Shown piece after piece: positions 8,990 to 18,610 of a stretch of DNA of 64,000 nt. Every line of letters begins with the position of its first letter. The first letter of the stretch is position 1. Origin of the DNA: Photorhabdus khanii NC19 (GTDB lineage: Bacteria > Pseudomonadota > Gammaproteobacteria > Enterobacterales > Enterobacteriaceae); the NCBI RefSeq assembly GCF_000517265.1, contig NZ_AYSJ01000015.1, positions 172,947 to 236,946 of the forward strand, written 5' to 3'. The notes under the pieces were generated by a model, which saw nothing but the letters and a program-made list of their open reading frames with translations, was not told where the DNA came from and ran no database searches. Made by a program: the position numbers and the translations under genes.

Positions 8990-9031
8990 TACGCTGTAGA
9001 AGAGGTTAAATATAACCTTTTCTACAGCGTA
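8990..9031. terminator. long hairpin between mazE-like gene and can
   Basis: TACGCTGTAGAA and AGGTTA pair across the loop AATA with TAACCT and TTCTACAGCGTA, with one mismatch. It is symmetrical, so it could stop transcription from either side. The minus-strand can gene reads towards it. Confidence 0.5.
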
Positions 9032-9037
9032 TTTTGT

Positions 9038-9164
9038 TATACCCGTTATCTTTCAAGTTGCCTCTTTGTTGGCTGCACTCGCTCACCCCGGTCACATAGT
9101 GAGCTATGCTCCTGGGGATTCGCTCCCTTGCCGTCGCGATGCATCTTGAAATCTATAGGGTATA
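9038..9164. repeat. ERIC (enterobacterial repetitive intergenic consensus) element
   Basis: Exactly 127 bases, the full ERIC length. It is bounded by TATACCCGTTATCTTTCAAG and its imperfect complement ending CTATAGGGTATA, with the central inverted core CTCACCCCGGTCACATAGTG and GCTCCTGGGGATTCGCTC that matches the classic ERIC primer regions. It lies 13 bases beyond the can stop, so it will be part of the can transcript or its 3' end. Confidence 0.85.
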
Positions 9165-9177
9165 GTTACCTGAAAAC

Positions 9178-9831
9178 TTACTTTTTATTCGTCAGTTTGG
9201 ATACGGTCTGACGATAGGCAAGTTCCAGCTTTTCACGACTGTCAGCCGTGACGTCCAGATCCTGCAACTGACCATTATGGATACCGTAAACCCAGCCGTG
9301 GATCATCACTTTCTGTCCCCGTTTCCATGCGGCTTGCATAATAGTTGAGTGACCAAGGTTATACACTTGTTCGACAACGTTGATTTCGCACAGACGGTTC
9401 AGGCGTTCATTAGGCGGTAATTCACCTAGCATAGAACTGTGTTTATACCAGAGATCGCGGATATGCAGCAGCCAGTTGTTAATCAATCCCAGTTCAGTGC
9501 CATCAATTGCGGCTTCGATACCACCACAGCCATAATGGCCGCAGATAATAATATGTTCAACTTCCAGTACGTCTATTGCGTATTGAATAACAGAAAGACA
9601 ATTTAAGTCAGTATGGATAACCAGGTTTGCCACATTTCTGTGCACAAACAGGTCACCGGGAGCGGCATCAATCAGTTTTTCTGCGGGTACCCGACTGTCT
9701 GAGCAACCAATCCACAAGAAATGGGGTTTCTGAGACTTTGCTAATTCTTTGAAAAATTTTGGGTTTTCTTCGTTAACCGATTCTGACCACTGCTTGTTAT
9801 TGGCAAGCAACTCTTCTATTTTTTTCATCAT
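9178..9831 (-). CDS. can: beta-class carbonic anhydrase
   Basis: The 217-residue protein matches E. coli Can. Zinc ligands and the catalytic pair are in IGCSDSRVP (Cys43, Asp45) and ICGHYGCGG (His99, Cys102). There are two start methionines in a row; the second would give numbering identical to E. coli. It interconverts CO2 and bicarbonate and is needed for growth at low CO2. It is divergent from yadGH, as in E. coli. An ERIC element directly follows the stop. A second, distinct beta-type anhydrase is encoded at 28145-28732. Confidence 0.95.
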   Translation of the reverse strand: MMKKIEELLANNKQWSESVNEENPKFFKELAKSQKPHFLWIGCSDSRVPAEKLIDAAPGDLFVHRNVANLVIHTDLNCLSVIQYAIDVLEVEHIIICGHYGCGGIEAAIDGTELGLINNWLLHIRDLWYKHSSMLGELPPNERLNRLCEINVVEQVYNLGHSTIMQAAWKRGQKVMIHGWVYGIHNGQLQDLDVTADSREKLELAYRQTVSKLTNKK

Positions 9832-10017
9832 GGTGAATAGCCTGATAGCGTTTATTTAAGATAGAATCATATACAACATCAATTAAAATTTTAATATTTT
9901 GTTGCTGTTTGTTTTTCATCTTTCTACTGTTTTTGCAAAGAAAACCAGGCAGGAAAGGCGCATTATATTTTCATATTGCACGCAAAAGCGGCCAGATAAT
10001 AAAGGTTTTTTTAATTT

Positions 10018-10944
10018 ATGACTTATGCATTGGAGTTAACGCAGCTTACCAAGACCTACACTGGTGATGTTAAGGCGCTGCGTGGGATTGACCTGAATGT
10101 AGAAGCAGGAGATTTCTACGCGTTATTGGGTCCGAACGGTGCAGGGAAGTCCACCACAATCGGTATTATCAGTTCTCTGGTAAACAAAAGCAGCGGTAAG
10201 GTTAAGGTGTTTGGCTACGATATTGATACGGATATTGTGAATGCTAAGCGCCAGTTAGGTCTTGTTCCGCAGGAGTTTAACTTTAACCCGTTTGAAACGG
10301 TGTTGCAGATTGTTCTCAATCAGGCGGGTTATTACGGTGTGCCGCGAAAAGTGGCTCAAGCCAGAGCGAAAACTTATCTGTCAAAATTGGATCTGTGGGA
10401 AAAACGCGATCAACGGGCGATCCGCTTGTCTGGTGGTATGAAACGGCGTCTGATGATTGTACGTGCTTTGATGCATCAGCCTAAATTATTAATCCTTGAT
10501 GAGCCGACAGCCGGTGTTGATATTGAACTGCGCCGCTCTATGTGGAATTTTTTGCAAGAGTTGAATGCACAGGGAACAACGATCATTCTGACCACGCATT
10601 ATCTGGAAGAGGCAGAAATGCTATGCCGTAATATTGGTATTATTCAGCATGGTGAGCTGGTGGAAAACACCAGTATGAAAAATTTACTTAGTCAGGTGGA
10701 ATCTGAAACGTTCTTCTTCGATCTGGCGACGAAAAGTCCAGCGCCTGAACTTGCCGGATATAATTACCGGGTGATAGACACATCGACCCTGGAAGTCGAT
10801 GTTCAGCGTGAACAGGGGTTAAATGGTGTATTTACCCAATTAAATGCTCAGGGTATTCAGATCCCAAGTATGCGTAATAAAGCGAACCGTCTGGAAGAGT
10901 TGTTTGTCAGTTTGGTGAACAACAAGCAAGGAGACCGTAAATGA
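10018..10944 (+). CDS. yadG: ABC transporter ATP-binding protein YadG
   Basis: The 308-residue protein has the E. coli YadG length. The nucleotide-binding domain shows Walker A GPNGAGKST near residues 38-46, the Q-loop in GLVPQEFNFNP, the signature LSGGMKRRL, Walker B LLILDEPTAGVD and the switch histidine in LTTHYLEEA. It is the ATPase of an ABC-2 type exporter whose permease is yadH, which overlaps its end by 4 bases (ATGA). The substrate is unknown in the family. It is divergent from can, sharing a 186-base promoter region. Confidence 0.94.
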   Translation: MTYALELTQLTKTYTGDVKALRGIDLNVEAGDFYALLGPNGAGKSTTIGIISSLVNKSSGKVKVFGYDIDTDIVNAKRQLGLVPQEFNFNPFETVLQIVLNQAGYYGVPRKVAQARAKTYLSKLDLWEKRDQRAIRLSGGMKRRLMIVRALMHQPKLLILDEPTAGVDIELRRSMWNFLQELNAQGTTIILTTHYLEEAEMLCRNIGIIQHGELVENTSMKNLLSQVESETFFFDLATKSPAPELAGYNYRVIDTSTLEVDVQREQGLNGVFTQLNAQGIQIPSMRNKANRLEELFVSLVNNKQGDRK

Positions 10945-11711
10945 TTCAGCTGTACTGGGTGGCGCTAAAAACGCTCTGGATTAAAGAAATTACCCGTTTT
11001 GGTCGTATCTGGGTACAGACTTTATTACCGCCGGTTATCACTATGTCACTCTATTTTGTTATTTTTGGTAGTTTGATCGGTTCGCGGATTGGACAAATGG
11101 GCGGTGTGGATTATATGCAGTTTATTGTCCCTGGCCTGATTATGATGGCAGTGATTACTAACTCTTATGCCAATGTTTCTTCTTCTTTCTTTGGGGCGAA
11201 ATTTCAGCGCAGTATTGAGGAATTATTGGTAGCGCCGGTTCCAACACATATCGTTATTGCGGGTTTTGTGGGTGGCGGTGTTGCTCGTGGTGTCTGTGTC
11301 GGTATTCTGGTGACATTGGTTTCTCTGTTTTTTGTTCCGCTTCATATTCATGCGTGGTGGATGATTGTTGTCACTTTGCTGATGACATCAATTCTGTTCT
11401 CGCTGGGTGGTTTGCTGAATTCTATTTTTGCTAAGACATTTGATGATATCAGCATTATTCCGACCTTCGTATTAACGCCTCTGACTTATCTTGGCGGGGT
11501 GTTTTATTCGCTGACATTATTACCGCCATTTTGGCAAGCTGTTTCCAAACTGAATCCGATCGTTTATATGATTAGTGGTTTCCGTTACGGCTTTATGGGA
11601 ATTACCGATGTTTCTTTAACAGTAACGTTGGGTGTTTTGACTGCGTTTATTGCGGTTTTTTATTTTGTCGCCTGGTATTTGATTGAAACAGGGCGGGGGT
11701 TGAGGACTTAA
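10941..11711 (+). CDS. yadH: ABC-2 type transporter permease YadH
   Basis: The 256-residue membrane protein has six predicted hydrophobic segments. They include the first segment LLPPVITMSLYFVIFGSLIG and the conserved ABC-2 stretch PLTYLGGVFYSLTLLPPFWQ, followed by LNPIVYMISGFRYGFMG. It forms the channel for the YadG ATPase. Start and stop overlap with yadG by 4 bases, so translation is coupled. A shared hairpin follows between it and convergent panD. Confidence 0.93.
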   Translation: MIQLYWVALKTLWIKEITRFGRIWVQTLLPPVITMSLYFVIFGSLIGSRIGQMGGVDYMQFIVPGLIMMAVITNSYANVSSSFFGAKFQRSIEELLVAPVPTHIVIAGFVGGGVARGVCVGILVTLVSLFFVPLHIHAWWMIVVTLLMTSILFSLGGLLNSIFAKTFDDISIIPTFVLTPLTYLGGVFYSLTLLPPFWQAVSKLNPIVYMISGFRYGFMGITDVSLTVTLGVLTAFIAVFYFVAWYLIETGRGLRT

Positions 11712-11743
11712 TTTGTAAATTGTTTTGTAATTAAGTGGTGGTG

Positions 11744-11789
11744 ATGGGTAGGGGAAGTTTATTGATAATGTCTTCACGACCTACCCATT
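11744..11789. terminator. bidirectional terminator between yadH and panD
   Basis: ATGGGTAGG at 11744-11752 pairs with CCTACCCAT at 11780-11788. An inner stem GGAAG/CTTC shortens the loop. It lies between convergent genes. Confidence 0.6.
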
Positions 11790-11809
11790 ATTAATCATGT
11801 GGTGAGTAT

Positions 11810-12190
11810 TCAGGCCACTTGAACCGGAACGGCTTTGGCAATACGGCTCATAATATTGTCACCGTCAAAGTAAGCCATATTAGGCTTATGATGACGGGCA
11901 TCTTCGTCAGAAATTTGTATATATGAGCAGATAATTAACTTATGACCTACCTTAGCACGGTGAGCCGCTGCTCCGTTGACTGAAATGATTCTGGAACCAC
12001 GTTCAGCGGCAATAGCATAAGTGGAAAAACGTTCGCCGTTATCCACGTTATAGATATCAATGGCTTCATATTCCAGAATACCGGCTGCATCCATAAAGTT
12101 CTGATCAATTGCACAGGAACCTTCATAATGCAGATCTGCCTGAGTGACTTTCACTCGGTGCAATTTCCCTTGTAGCATAGTGCGCAACAT
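11810..12190 (-). CDS. panD: aspartate 1-decarboxylase proenzyme
   Basis: The start is the ATG at 12190 ([20 protein letters not shown]), with an AGGAG ribosome site. It gives 126 residues like E. coli PanD; a longer frame to 12247 adds unrelated residues. The self-cleavage site Gly24-Ser25 is in HYEGSCAID, producing the pyruvoyl group. The enzyme makes beta-alanine for pantothenate. It is last in the panB-panC-panD run on the minus strand. The orfs found between panC and panD in some enterobacteria are absent here. Confidence 0.96.
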   Translation of the reverse strand: MLRTMLQGKLHRVKVTQADLHYEGSCAIDQNFMDAAGILEYEAIDIYNVDNGERFSTYAIAAERGSRIISVNGAAAHRAKVGHKLIICSYIQISDEDARHHKPNMAYFDGDNIMSRIAKAVPVQVA

Positions 12191-12269
12191 GGTTTTCTCC
12201 TGATTTGATGACAACTTAGAACCTGTTATTTTATTTTTCTGCGCCAATAACGTCTGACAGAACAGACTA

Positions 12270-13124
12270 TTATTGAGTTAAATCGACCTGCTGATTATCG
12301 ATTAATCGGGTTTGCCCTAACCAGGCGGCCATCAGAATAACCGCGTTTTTACTTTCGGTATTCAACGGTGTCAGAGTTTCGGCATCACGGATAAACAACT
12401 CATCAGGCATAAAACCCGCTTCACGTAGCTGTTCGGAAGCTTGAGTGAGTAATTGTTCTGTGTGGCGTTCACCCTGCGCCATTTTTTCAGCGATAGATTT
12501 CATGATCTTGCTGAGTTCTGGCGCAATTCTATGTTCATCGGCGGTTAAATTGTTATTACGCGAACTCAGTGCCAGGCCATTTTTATCGCGTACCGTTGGT
12601 ACTGAAACCAAAGTAATATCATAAGCCAGATCGGCAATCATCTTGCGGATAAGTTGTAATTGCTGAAAATCTTTCTCGCCAAAATAGGTTAAATCCGGTT
12701 GCACCAGATTGAACAGTTTGCTCACCACGGTTGAAACACCGCGGAAATGACCAGGACGGCTGGCACCTTCCAGTATGGTAGAAAGTTCAGGAACTTCAAC
12801 ATACGTCTGATGTTCCATACCATTGGGGTATATTTCCTTATCGGAGGGGGCAAAGACCAGATCAGCACCATGTTGGTGAAGTTTTTCGCAATCTTTTTGT
12901 AAGGTACGTGGATATCTTGCCAGATCATCCTGACGATTAAACTGCATCGGGTTAACGAAGATACTGACGATGACAATATCTGCCTGCCCTTTGGCTTCAT
13001 CAACTAATGTCATATGGCCGTTGTGCAGGTTACCCATTGTTGGCACCAATGCAATGCGTTTCCCTTCCTGACGCCAGCGGCGGATTTCACGGCGTAGAAT
13101 CGGTACTGTTTCGACAATCAGCAT
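12270..13124 (-). CDS. panC: pantothenate synthetase (pantoate-beta-alanine ligase)
   Basis: The 284-residue protein has the nucleotidyltransferase HIGH-like motif in [14 protein letters not shown], the FVNPMQF strand, [14 protein letters not shown], and the KMSKS-like loop [11 protein letters not shown]. It joins pantoate and beta-alanine using ATP. It follows panB by 53 bases and precedes panD, so all three pathway-specific enzymes lie together. Confidence 0.96.
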   Translation of the reverse strand: MLIVETVPILRREIRRWRQEGKRIALVPTMGNLHNGHMTLVDEAKGQADIVIVSIFVNPMQFNRQDDLARYPRTLQKDCEKLHQHGADLVFAPSDKEIYPNGMEHQTYVEVPELSTILEGASRPGHFRGVSTVVSKLFNLVQPDLTYFGEKDFQQLQLIRKMIADLAYDITLVSVPTVRDKNGLALSSRNNNLTADEHRIAPELSKIMKSIAEKMAQGERHTEQLLTQASEQLREAGFMPDELFIRDAETLTPLNTESKNAVILMAAWLGQTRLIDNQQVDLTQ

Positions 13125-13177
13125 TGCTTAATACTCCTTAATGTGTTCAAAGTCTTCGGGCTAACAAGGATAATTTA

Positions 13178-13969
13178 TTAATCAAATGAATGTTCTTTAC
13201 CAGGATAGGATCCACTTTCTACCTGCTCTTTATACAGGCGGATGGCATCGCGCATATTTCCTGCCTCTTCAAGGAAGTTTTTCGCAAATTTAGGTGGTCT
13301 GGCGGTAATTCCCAGTGCGTCATGCATCACCAAAACTTGTCCGTCAGTCACATTACCGGCACCAATACCAATCACCGGGATTTGTAATTCATCGGTAATC
13401 CGTTTAGCTAATTCGGTAGGGACACACTCCAGCACCAGCAATTGTATGCCCGCTTGTTCCAGTGTAATCGCATCTTTTATCAACTGATTAGCCGATTTTT
13501 CATCACGTCCCTGGACTTTATAACCCCCAAGAACATGAACAGACTGAGGCGTTAGTCCCAAATGAGCGCAAACAGGTACGGAACGTTCGGTAAGCATCTT
13601 AGTGGTATCGCTTAACCAACTGCCGCCCTCAATTTTCACCATGTTAGCTCCGGCACGCATAAGTTTGGCGGCGTTTTCACAACTTTGTTCCGGTGTGGCA
13701 TAACTCATGAAAGGCATATCGGCAATAAGGAAAGTATAGGGCGCACCAGCACGGACGCAACGAGTGTGGTAGACAATATCTTCGACAGTCACTGGAATGG
13801 TGGTATTAGCCCCTTGTAATGTCATACCCAGTGAATCACCAACCAGCATGACATCAATACCTTGCCCGGCAAATAGCTGGGCAAAGCTGGAGTCGTAAGC
13901 GGTAATAGTAGCGAATTTACGTTTTTCTTTTTTGAGCTGATTCAGATCAGCCATGGTGATGGGTTTCAT
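13178..13969 (-). CDS. panB: ketopantoate hydroxymethyltransferase
   Basis: The 263-residue TIM-barrel protein starts [20 protein letters not shown]. Metal and substrate residues sit in [10 protein letters not shown] (Asp) and in [10 protein letters not shown], and the family ending [13 protein letters not shown] is intact. It adds a one-carbon unit from methylene-tetrahydrofolate to 2-oxoisovalerate. folK, a folate pathway gene, lies 67 bases upstream on the same strand, as in E. coli. Confidence 0.96.
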   Translation of the reverse strand: MKPITMADLNQLKKEKRKFATITAYDSSFAQLFAGQGIDVMLVGDSLGMTLQGANTTIPVTVEDIVYHTRCVRAGAPYTFLIADMPFMSYATPEQSCENAAKLMRAGANMVKIEGGSWLSDTTKMLTERSVPVCAHLGLTPQSVHVLGGYKVQGRDEKSANQLIKDAITLEQAGIQLLVLECVPTELAKRITDELQIPVIGIGAGNVTDGQVLVMHDALGITARPPKFAKNFLEEAGNMRDAIRLYKEQVESGSYPGKEHSFD

Positions 13970-14036
13970 TATCTATCTTCCTCCTGCAATTTTTCTTGTT
14001 ATATACAGAAATCGGCCACGGACTGAACTGAGATCC

Positions 14037-14552
14037 TTATCTACAATGATTAGGATCAGAGGGCTGCGGTGGCTGCCAGAGTACCAGGCCGTTTTCCGGG
14101 ATATGTTTCAGTCTTTCAGATAAAGCTTCCCCATCAGGAAATACCAGGTCAGGGGCGATTTCAGCCAACGGGTAGAGCATGAATTCGCGTTGTTTCAGTC
14201 CATAGTGGGGGATGGTTAAGCGTTCGGTATCAATCACCTGATCACCAAATAGCATGATATCCAGATCAAGTGTCCTTGGCCCCCAACGTTCATCTTTTCT
14301 GACTCGTCCCTGAGCCAGTTCAATCGCTTGAGTGTGATTGAGCAGCTCTTCCGGTGCCAGAGTGGTTTCCAGTGCTACCGCCATATTCAGAAAGTCAGGC
14401 TGATTTTGTGGCCCCATCGGTTTGGTTCGATACCATGAGGAGCTGGCAATAAACTCTGTTTCCGGTAAATCTTTTAATGCAGCAAGTGCATTTTTTACTT
14501 GCTGCACAGGTTCTGCCAGGTTGCTGCCAACCGCGATATAAACACAGGTCAT
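14037..14552 (-). CDS. folK: HPPK, 7,8-dihydro-6-hydroxymethylpterin pyrophosphokinase
   Basis: The protein (171 residues, about 12 longer than E. coli at the C-terminus) begins MTCVYIAVGSNLAEP. The HPPK signature is RWGPRTLDLDIMLFGD, with the two metal-binding aspartates in DLDI, followed by IPHYGLKQREFML. It makes the pyrophosphorylated pterin used for folate synthesis. It starts five bases after the pcnB stop, indicating one transcript with pcnB. Confidence 0.95.
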   Translation of the reverse strand: MTCVYIAVGSNLAEPVQQVKNALAALKDLPETEFIASSSWYRTKPMGPQNQPDFLNMAVALETTLAPEELLNHTQAIELAQGRVRKDERWGPRTLDLDIMLFGDQVIDTERLTIPHYGLKQREFMLYPLAEIAPDLVFPDGEALSERLKHIPENGLVLWQPPQPSDPNHCR

Positions 14553-14557
14553 GATGA

Positions 14558-16096
14558 TCAGCTGTCCCTGCTCAGTCTTGGTTTATAGTGGCGGCGTGGT
14601 CGTGTGCGACGACGGACAATATCACTGCCCAGCTCAGAAATCATACTCCGTTGTTGTGATGCATTGGCTTGCTGGAATGCTTCCCACCAATGAGCAAGGT
14701 CTTTTAGCTCATTGCGGTTTTCGACATTGGCACGCAGTTCCAGCAGGTCATAGGCGGCACGGAATTTAGGGTGTTCCATCAGTTTGTTTGCCCGTCTACC
14801 ATGGCGGCGTGGCAGACGTAACTGCAATTGCCAGATATCACGCATGATGGTTGTCAGGCGCTTAGGAATGGCAAGAGAGTGGCACTGTTCGTCCAGAATA
14901 TCATTCATCGCCAGGGCGAAGGAGTCGTAGTAAGTCAGACCACTTTCCTGAGACAGCTTTTCTGCATGTTCAACCAATGGATACCAAAGCATTGCGGCGA
15001 ACAGAAACGCGGGGTTAACCCGTTTATCATTTTGTAACCGATAGTCGGTATTCTTCAAAACCTGATTGAGCATACGTTCCATAGGCGAATCGTTATTTTC
15101 GGTGAAATAGCGTTGGACCAATGGGAATAGCGGTTGAAACAGGCGGTATTTGCGCAGAAGTTTATAAGTGCTGTAGCCTTGACCTGTTTGCAACAATTTT
15201 AACGATTCTTCAAACAGACGAGCTGGTGGAATATTACTCAGCAGAAAAGCCAGACGGGAAATAGGCTCGGCAGTATCTTCGCTGATTGTCATATCCAGTT
15301 TGCTGGCGAAGCGAACTGCACGCAGCATTCTGACCGGATCTTCCCGATAACGGGTTTCTGGATCGCCAATTAAACGGATAACACCGGTTTCCAGATCATT
15401 AAGGCCACCGGCATAATCACGCAGAGAGAAATCGTTGATGCCGTAATAAAGGCTGTTAATGGTGAAATCACGGCGCATAGCATCTTCTTCAATTGAACCA
15501 AAGATGTTATCCCGTAACAACATACCGCTCTGAGCCTGTTGTGACTGATTTTTATCGTCAGAATCAGTCTGCTCATGTGGTCCACGGAATGTTGCGACTT
15601 CAATCACTTCCGGGCCAAACATAATATGGGCTAAACGAAAGCGGCGTCCAACCAGACGGCAGTTGCGAAATAATTTACGGACTTGTTCTGGTGTTGCATT
15701 GGTTGCAATATCAAAATCTTTCGGTTGTGTGCCGAGTAGTAAGTCACGGACACCACCGCCGACCAGATAAGCTTCAAAGCCGGATTTATTTAAACGATAA
15801 AGTACTTTCAGGGCATTTTCACTGATATCTTTGCGGGAAATATTGTGCTGCTCCCGTGGAATTACCGTTATTGGTAAATCCAAATGAAGACTCTCCTGCT
15901 CAACCTTCCTTTGTGTTTTCACGTTGGATGAGGATTGATGGGGGTTTTGGCGATTAGAGTGAAGAGTTACGTACTCTTCCTGAGTAGAATGGTCAGATAC
16001 GGTGACTGGCCTTTCACTGGCTGCCTGTAGCTCGCGGTTAATTTTCCCCTCGCGGATCAATAAATTACGGCAGAAATTTGCTACTCGGTTAAAAAT
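14558..16096 (-). CDS. pcnB: poly(A) polymerase I, probable AUU start
   Basis: I place the start at an ATT codon at 16096-16094, giving 512 residues beginning (f)[18 protein letters not shown] ribosome site lies four bases before it, and E. coli pcnB, whose N-terminus aligns here, is reported to start at AUU. The first ATG in frame is nine codons further upstream (16123), before the ribosome site. The nucleotidyltransferase motif is [20 protein letters not shown], with the metal aspartates, then [10 protein letters not shown]. The C-terminus is basic ([13 protein letters not shown]). An insertion after the start (residues about 15-65) makes it longer than E. coli. It adds poly(A) tails that promote RNA decay. 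Confidence 0.9.
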   Translation of the reverse strand: MFNRVANFCRNLLIREGKINRELQAASERPVTVSDHSTQEEYVTLHSNRQNPHQSSSNVKTQRKVEQESLHLDLPITVIPREQHNISRKDISENALKVLYRLNKSGFEAYLVGGGVRDLLLGTQPKDFDIATNATPEQVRKLFRNCRLVGRRFRLAHIMFGPEVIEVATFRGPHEQTDSDDKNQSQQAQSGMLLRDNIFGSIEEDAMRRDFTINSLYYGINDFSLRDYAGGLNDLETGVIRLIGDPETRYREDPVRMLRAVRFASKLDMTISEDTAEPISRLAFLLSNIPPARLFEESLKLLQTGQGYSTYKLLRKYRLFQPLFPLVQRYFTENNDSPMERMLNQVLKNTDYRLQNDKRVNPAFLFAAMLWYPLVEHAEKLSQESGLTYYDSFALAMNDILDEQCHSLAIPKRLTTIMRDIWQLQLRLPRRHGRRANKLMEHPKFRAAYDLLELRANVENRNELKDLAHWWEAFQQANASQQRSMISELGSDIVRRRTRPRRHYKPRLSRDS

Positions 16097-16211
16097 GGTA
16101 CACCTCGATAAGTAACTAATCATATAAAACGAATAAAAAACAGCAGCTAATCATAGCCTACTGTGTATTTTTTGAGAATGGTTGTTATGACTAACCTTAA
16201 CTTTATTCACG

Positions 16212-17099
16212 TTACCTGTATATTTTACCTTGCCGTGGAATTCGATCCAAATCCCAACGTGCTGTTGCTTTTTTCAACAATTGATCGCGGGAAAGATCTT
16301 GCCAGTTTTTTATGACAGGCTGATTAAGAAAAGATAATGCTTCAATTAATAACGGCCGGGGATCATCTAATGGGATTGGCTGGGCGTGATTTTGTTTGGA
16401 AAGTTTGTTGCCGTCCTTATTCAGAACCAGTGGCAGGTGAATGTAATCAGGTAGCTTGAGATTTAATTGCTGATAAAGTGCAATCTGGCGGACAGTTGGC
16501 TCAATTAAATCAGCGCCTCTGACGACCTCAGTCACGCCTTGGTAATCATCATCGATAACAACTACTAAATTATAGGCAAATAGACCATCACGACGATGAA
16601 TAATAAAATCTTCTTCAGCCATGACAGGATCGGCGTTTAGGTATCCCTGCAACTTATCTTTAAAACCATAAACAGGGTTGTTTTGTTTTAGCCGGATTGC
16701 GGCGTGATTAACAGGCAAATTTAATTCACGGCAGTTTCTGTCATAAAAACCATTAACTTGTTGAATACGTTGACGGGGACAGGTGCAATAATAGCTTAAA
16801 CCCTGTTGTTGTAACTGATTAAGTATATGACGGTAAGCTTCATGGCGATGAGATTGATAGAGAATTTCACCATCCCAATGTAACCCATAATGCTCAAGAG
16901 CGTAGAGAATACGGCTGGCCGCACCGGGAACCTCCCTGGGGGGATCAATGTCGTCAATACGTATCAGCCACTTTCCTTGGCAAGCTCGGGCTTGCAAATA
17001 GCTGCCAATTGCGGTGATTAATGAACCAAAGTGAAGATCACCAGAAGGTGAGGGGGCGAAACGCCCAATATAAGCGCGGGGACGTTCAGGTTTTATCAT
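16212..17099 (-). CDS. gluQ: glutamyl-Q tRNA(Asp) synthetase
   Basis: The ATG at 17099 ([20 protein letters not shown]) gives 295 residues. A longer frame uses a TTG at 17150 that lies inside the hairpin after dksA, so I prefer the shorter form. The HIGH-type motif is in [10 protein letters not shown], the zinc site is [11 protein letters not shown] plus YDRNC, and the KMSKS-like loop is KLSKQNH. There is no anticodon-binding domain, as expected for this truncated GluRS paralogue. It glutamylates queuosine on tRNA-Asp. It lies downstream of dksA, as in E. coli. Confidence 0.93.
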   Translation of the reverse strand: MIKPERPRAYIGRFAPSPSGDLHFGSLITAIGSYLQARACQGKWLIRIDDIDPPREVPGAASRILYALEHYGLHWDGEILYQSHRHEAYRHILNQLQQQGLSYYCTCPRQRIQQVNGFYDRNCRELNLPVNHAAIRLKQNNPVYGFKDKLQGYLNADPVMAEEDFIIHRRDGLFAYNLVVVIDDDYQGVTEVVRGADLIEPTVRQIALYQQLNLKLPDYIHLPLVLNKDGNKLSKQNHAQPIPLDDPRPLLIEALSFLNQPVIKNWQDLSRDQLLKKATARWDLDRIPRQGKIYR

Positions 17100-17123
17100 A
17101 TGGGGATCAGCGAGGGTTGTTCG

Positions 17124-17146
17124 TACGGCGCCGTTAAGGCGCCGTA
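17124..17146 (-). terminator. GC-rich hairpin between dksA and gluQ
   Basis: A perfect 9-base stem TACGGCGCC/GGCGCCGTA with a five-base loop, 16 bases past the dksA stop. No U-run follows, so it may only attenuate or stabilise the dksA mRNA and let gluQ be read at a lower level. Confidence 0.6.
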
Positions 17147-17161
17147 TCAAAACACCATTAA

Positions 17162-17617
17162 TTAGCCTGCCATCTGCTTTTCACGGATTTCGGCCAGGGT
17201 TTTACAATCAATACACAAATCTGCGGTTGGACGGGCTTCCAAACGACGGATGCCTATCTCAACGCCACAGGATTCACAAAAACCGAAATCGTCGTCTTCG
17301 ACTTTTTTCAGTGTCTTCTCGATCTTCTTAATCAATTTACGTTCACGATCACGGTTACGTAATTCAAGACTGAACTCTTCTTCCTGCGCTGCACGGTCAA
17401 CTGGGTCTGGGAAGTTCGCTGCCTCATCTTGCATATGAGATACAGTACGATCGACTTCATCCCTGAGCTGATTGCGCCATGCTTCAAGAATTAGCTTGAA
17501 ATGCGCCAACTGGGCATCGTTCATGTATTCTTCACCTGGCTTCTCTTGGTAAGGTTCTACCCCAGCGATGGCGAGAATGCTTAAGGACGAGGTTTTACGT
17601 TTTTGCCCTTCTTGCAT
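17162..17617 (-). CDS. dksA: RNA polymerase-binding transcription factor DksA
   Basis: The 151-residue protein is nearly identical in pattern to E. coli DksA. The acidic coiled-coil tip that enters the RNA polymerase secondary channel is in NFPDPVDRA. The zinc finger is CESCG and CIDC. DksA works with ppGpp to control rRNA and amino-acid promoters. The ppGpp synthetase relA is also in this window at 39776. Confidence 0.97.
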   Translation of the reverse strand: MQEGQKRKTSSLSILAIAGVEPYQEKPGEEYMNDAQLAHFKLILEAWRNQLRDEVDRTVSHMQDEAANFPDPVDRAAQEEEFSLELRNRDRERKLIKKIEKTLKKVEDDDFGFCESCGVEIGIRRLEARPTADLCIDCKTLAEIREKQMAG

Positions 17618-17808
17618 AATACTTCTCCTAACACACGCACTATCAAACGAACCCCTAGCGGGGAAAAAAACAGGCCGCTATAAATAGCAGATGGAGCATG
17701 GGTTGGCAATTGTTCCTGCCATTAGTTTCACAATGGTGTGAAGACAAACGTAGTGAATGACTTTACACCCTCTACAACTTGACTGTAAATATTAGGTCAA
17801 TCAATAAA

Positions 17809-18519
17809 TTAACGACTTAGTACAAAAGTTAACTTATCGCCTAAAACCATCCCTTTTTCTGTAATGCTTGCCTGGTAACAGATAACTTCGACCCCAGAGT
17901 TTCGTGCTTGTTCCAAAAGAGATGAATAATTGTGATCAATATGCGCAGCCGCCGCGACTTGCCTGATGCCAGAATGCAAGACCGCAAAAAATAAAACCGC
18001 TCTTTGTCCTTGCTCCGCTATGTGTTGTAGTTCCCGTAAGTGTTTCTGCCCACGGGTAGTAACAGCATCGGGGAAATAGCCACAATTTTCCTGGAGAAGC
18101 GTCACTGATTTCACTTCGATATAGCAATTAATTTGTTGCTCTGCCTGTAACAACAGATCTATCCGGCTACTCTCTTTGCCATATTTTACTTCCCGGCTGA
18201 TTTTTTTGTATTCAGAAAATTCTGAAATCGCATTTTGTTGAATCGCCTCGGCCACTAAATCGTTTGCTCTGAGCGTATTGACACAAATCCAGTGACCATC
18301 CTGTGTTTCGGTCAATTCCCAACTGTTGGGATACTTACGCTTTGGATTGTCAGATGTGGAGTACCAAACGGTATCTCCTGGCGTAGCGCAGCCAGTCATC
18401 GCGCCGGTGTTGGCGCAGTGGATAGTCAGTGTTTCACCTTCCGGTGTGATGACATCAGCCAGGAAACGTTTATAACGACGAATCAGAGTGGCGGATTGTA
18501 AGGGAGGATGGAACTCCAT
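17809..18519 (-). CDS. sfsA: SfsA family DNA-binding/sugar fermentation stimulation protein
   Basis: The 236-residue protein starts [20 protein letters not shown] and carries the family features [19 protein letters not shown] and [10 protein letters not shown]. The last pattern resembles a PD-(D/E)XK nuclease core. The N-terminal half is an OB-like domain. E. coli SfsA was linked to maltose gene expression, but its molecular role is unsettled. It lies between hrpB (divergent) and dksA, the E. coli order. Confidence 0.92.
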   Translation of the reverse strand: MEFHPPLQSATLIRRYKRFLADVITPEGETLTIHCANTGAMTGCATPGDTVWYSTSDNPKRKYPNSWELTETQDGHWICVNTLRANDLVAEAIQQNAISEFSEYKKISREVKYGKESSRIDLLLQAEQQINCYIEVKSVTLLQENCGYFPDAVTTRGQKHLRELQHIAEQGQRAVLFFAVLHSGIRQVAAAAHIDHNYSSLLEQARNSGVEVICYQASITEKGMVLGDKLTFVLSR

Positions 18520-18610
18520 AAAAACTCCTTAATGACTGATGGCATAAGATTGAAGCAGGCAATGCTACAATGTTGGCCGTTGAAAGTTAACTTTCTTTAA
18601 TGGAGTATTT

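Noticed and set aside
17100-17150. Longer gluQ start at a TTG at 17150
   Set aside because: It would be read from inside the GC-rich hairpin behind dksA and adds residues not found in the family; the ATG at 17099 gives the expected N-terminus.
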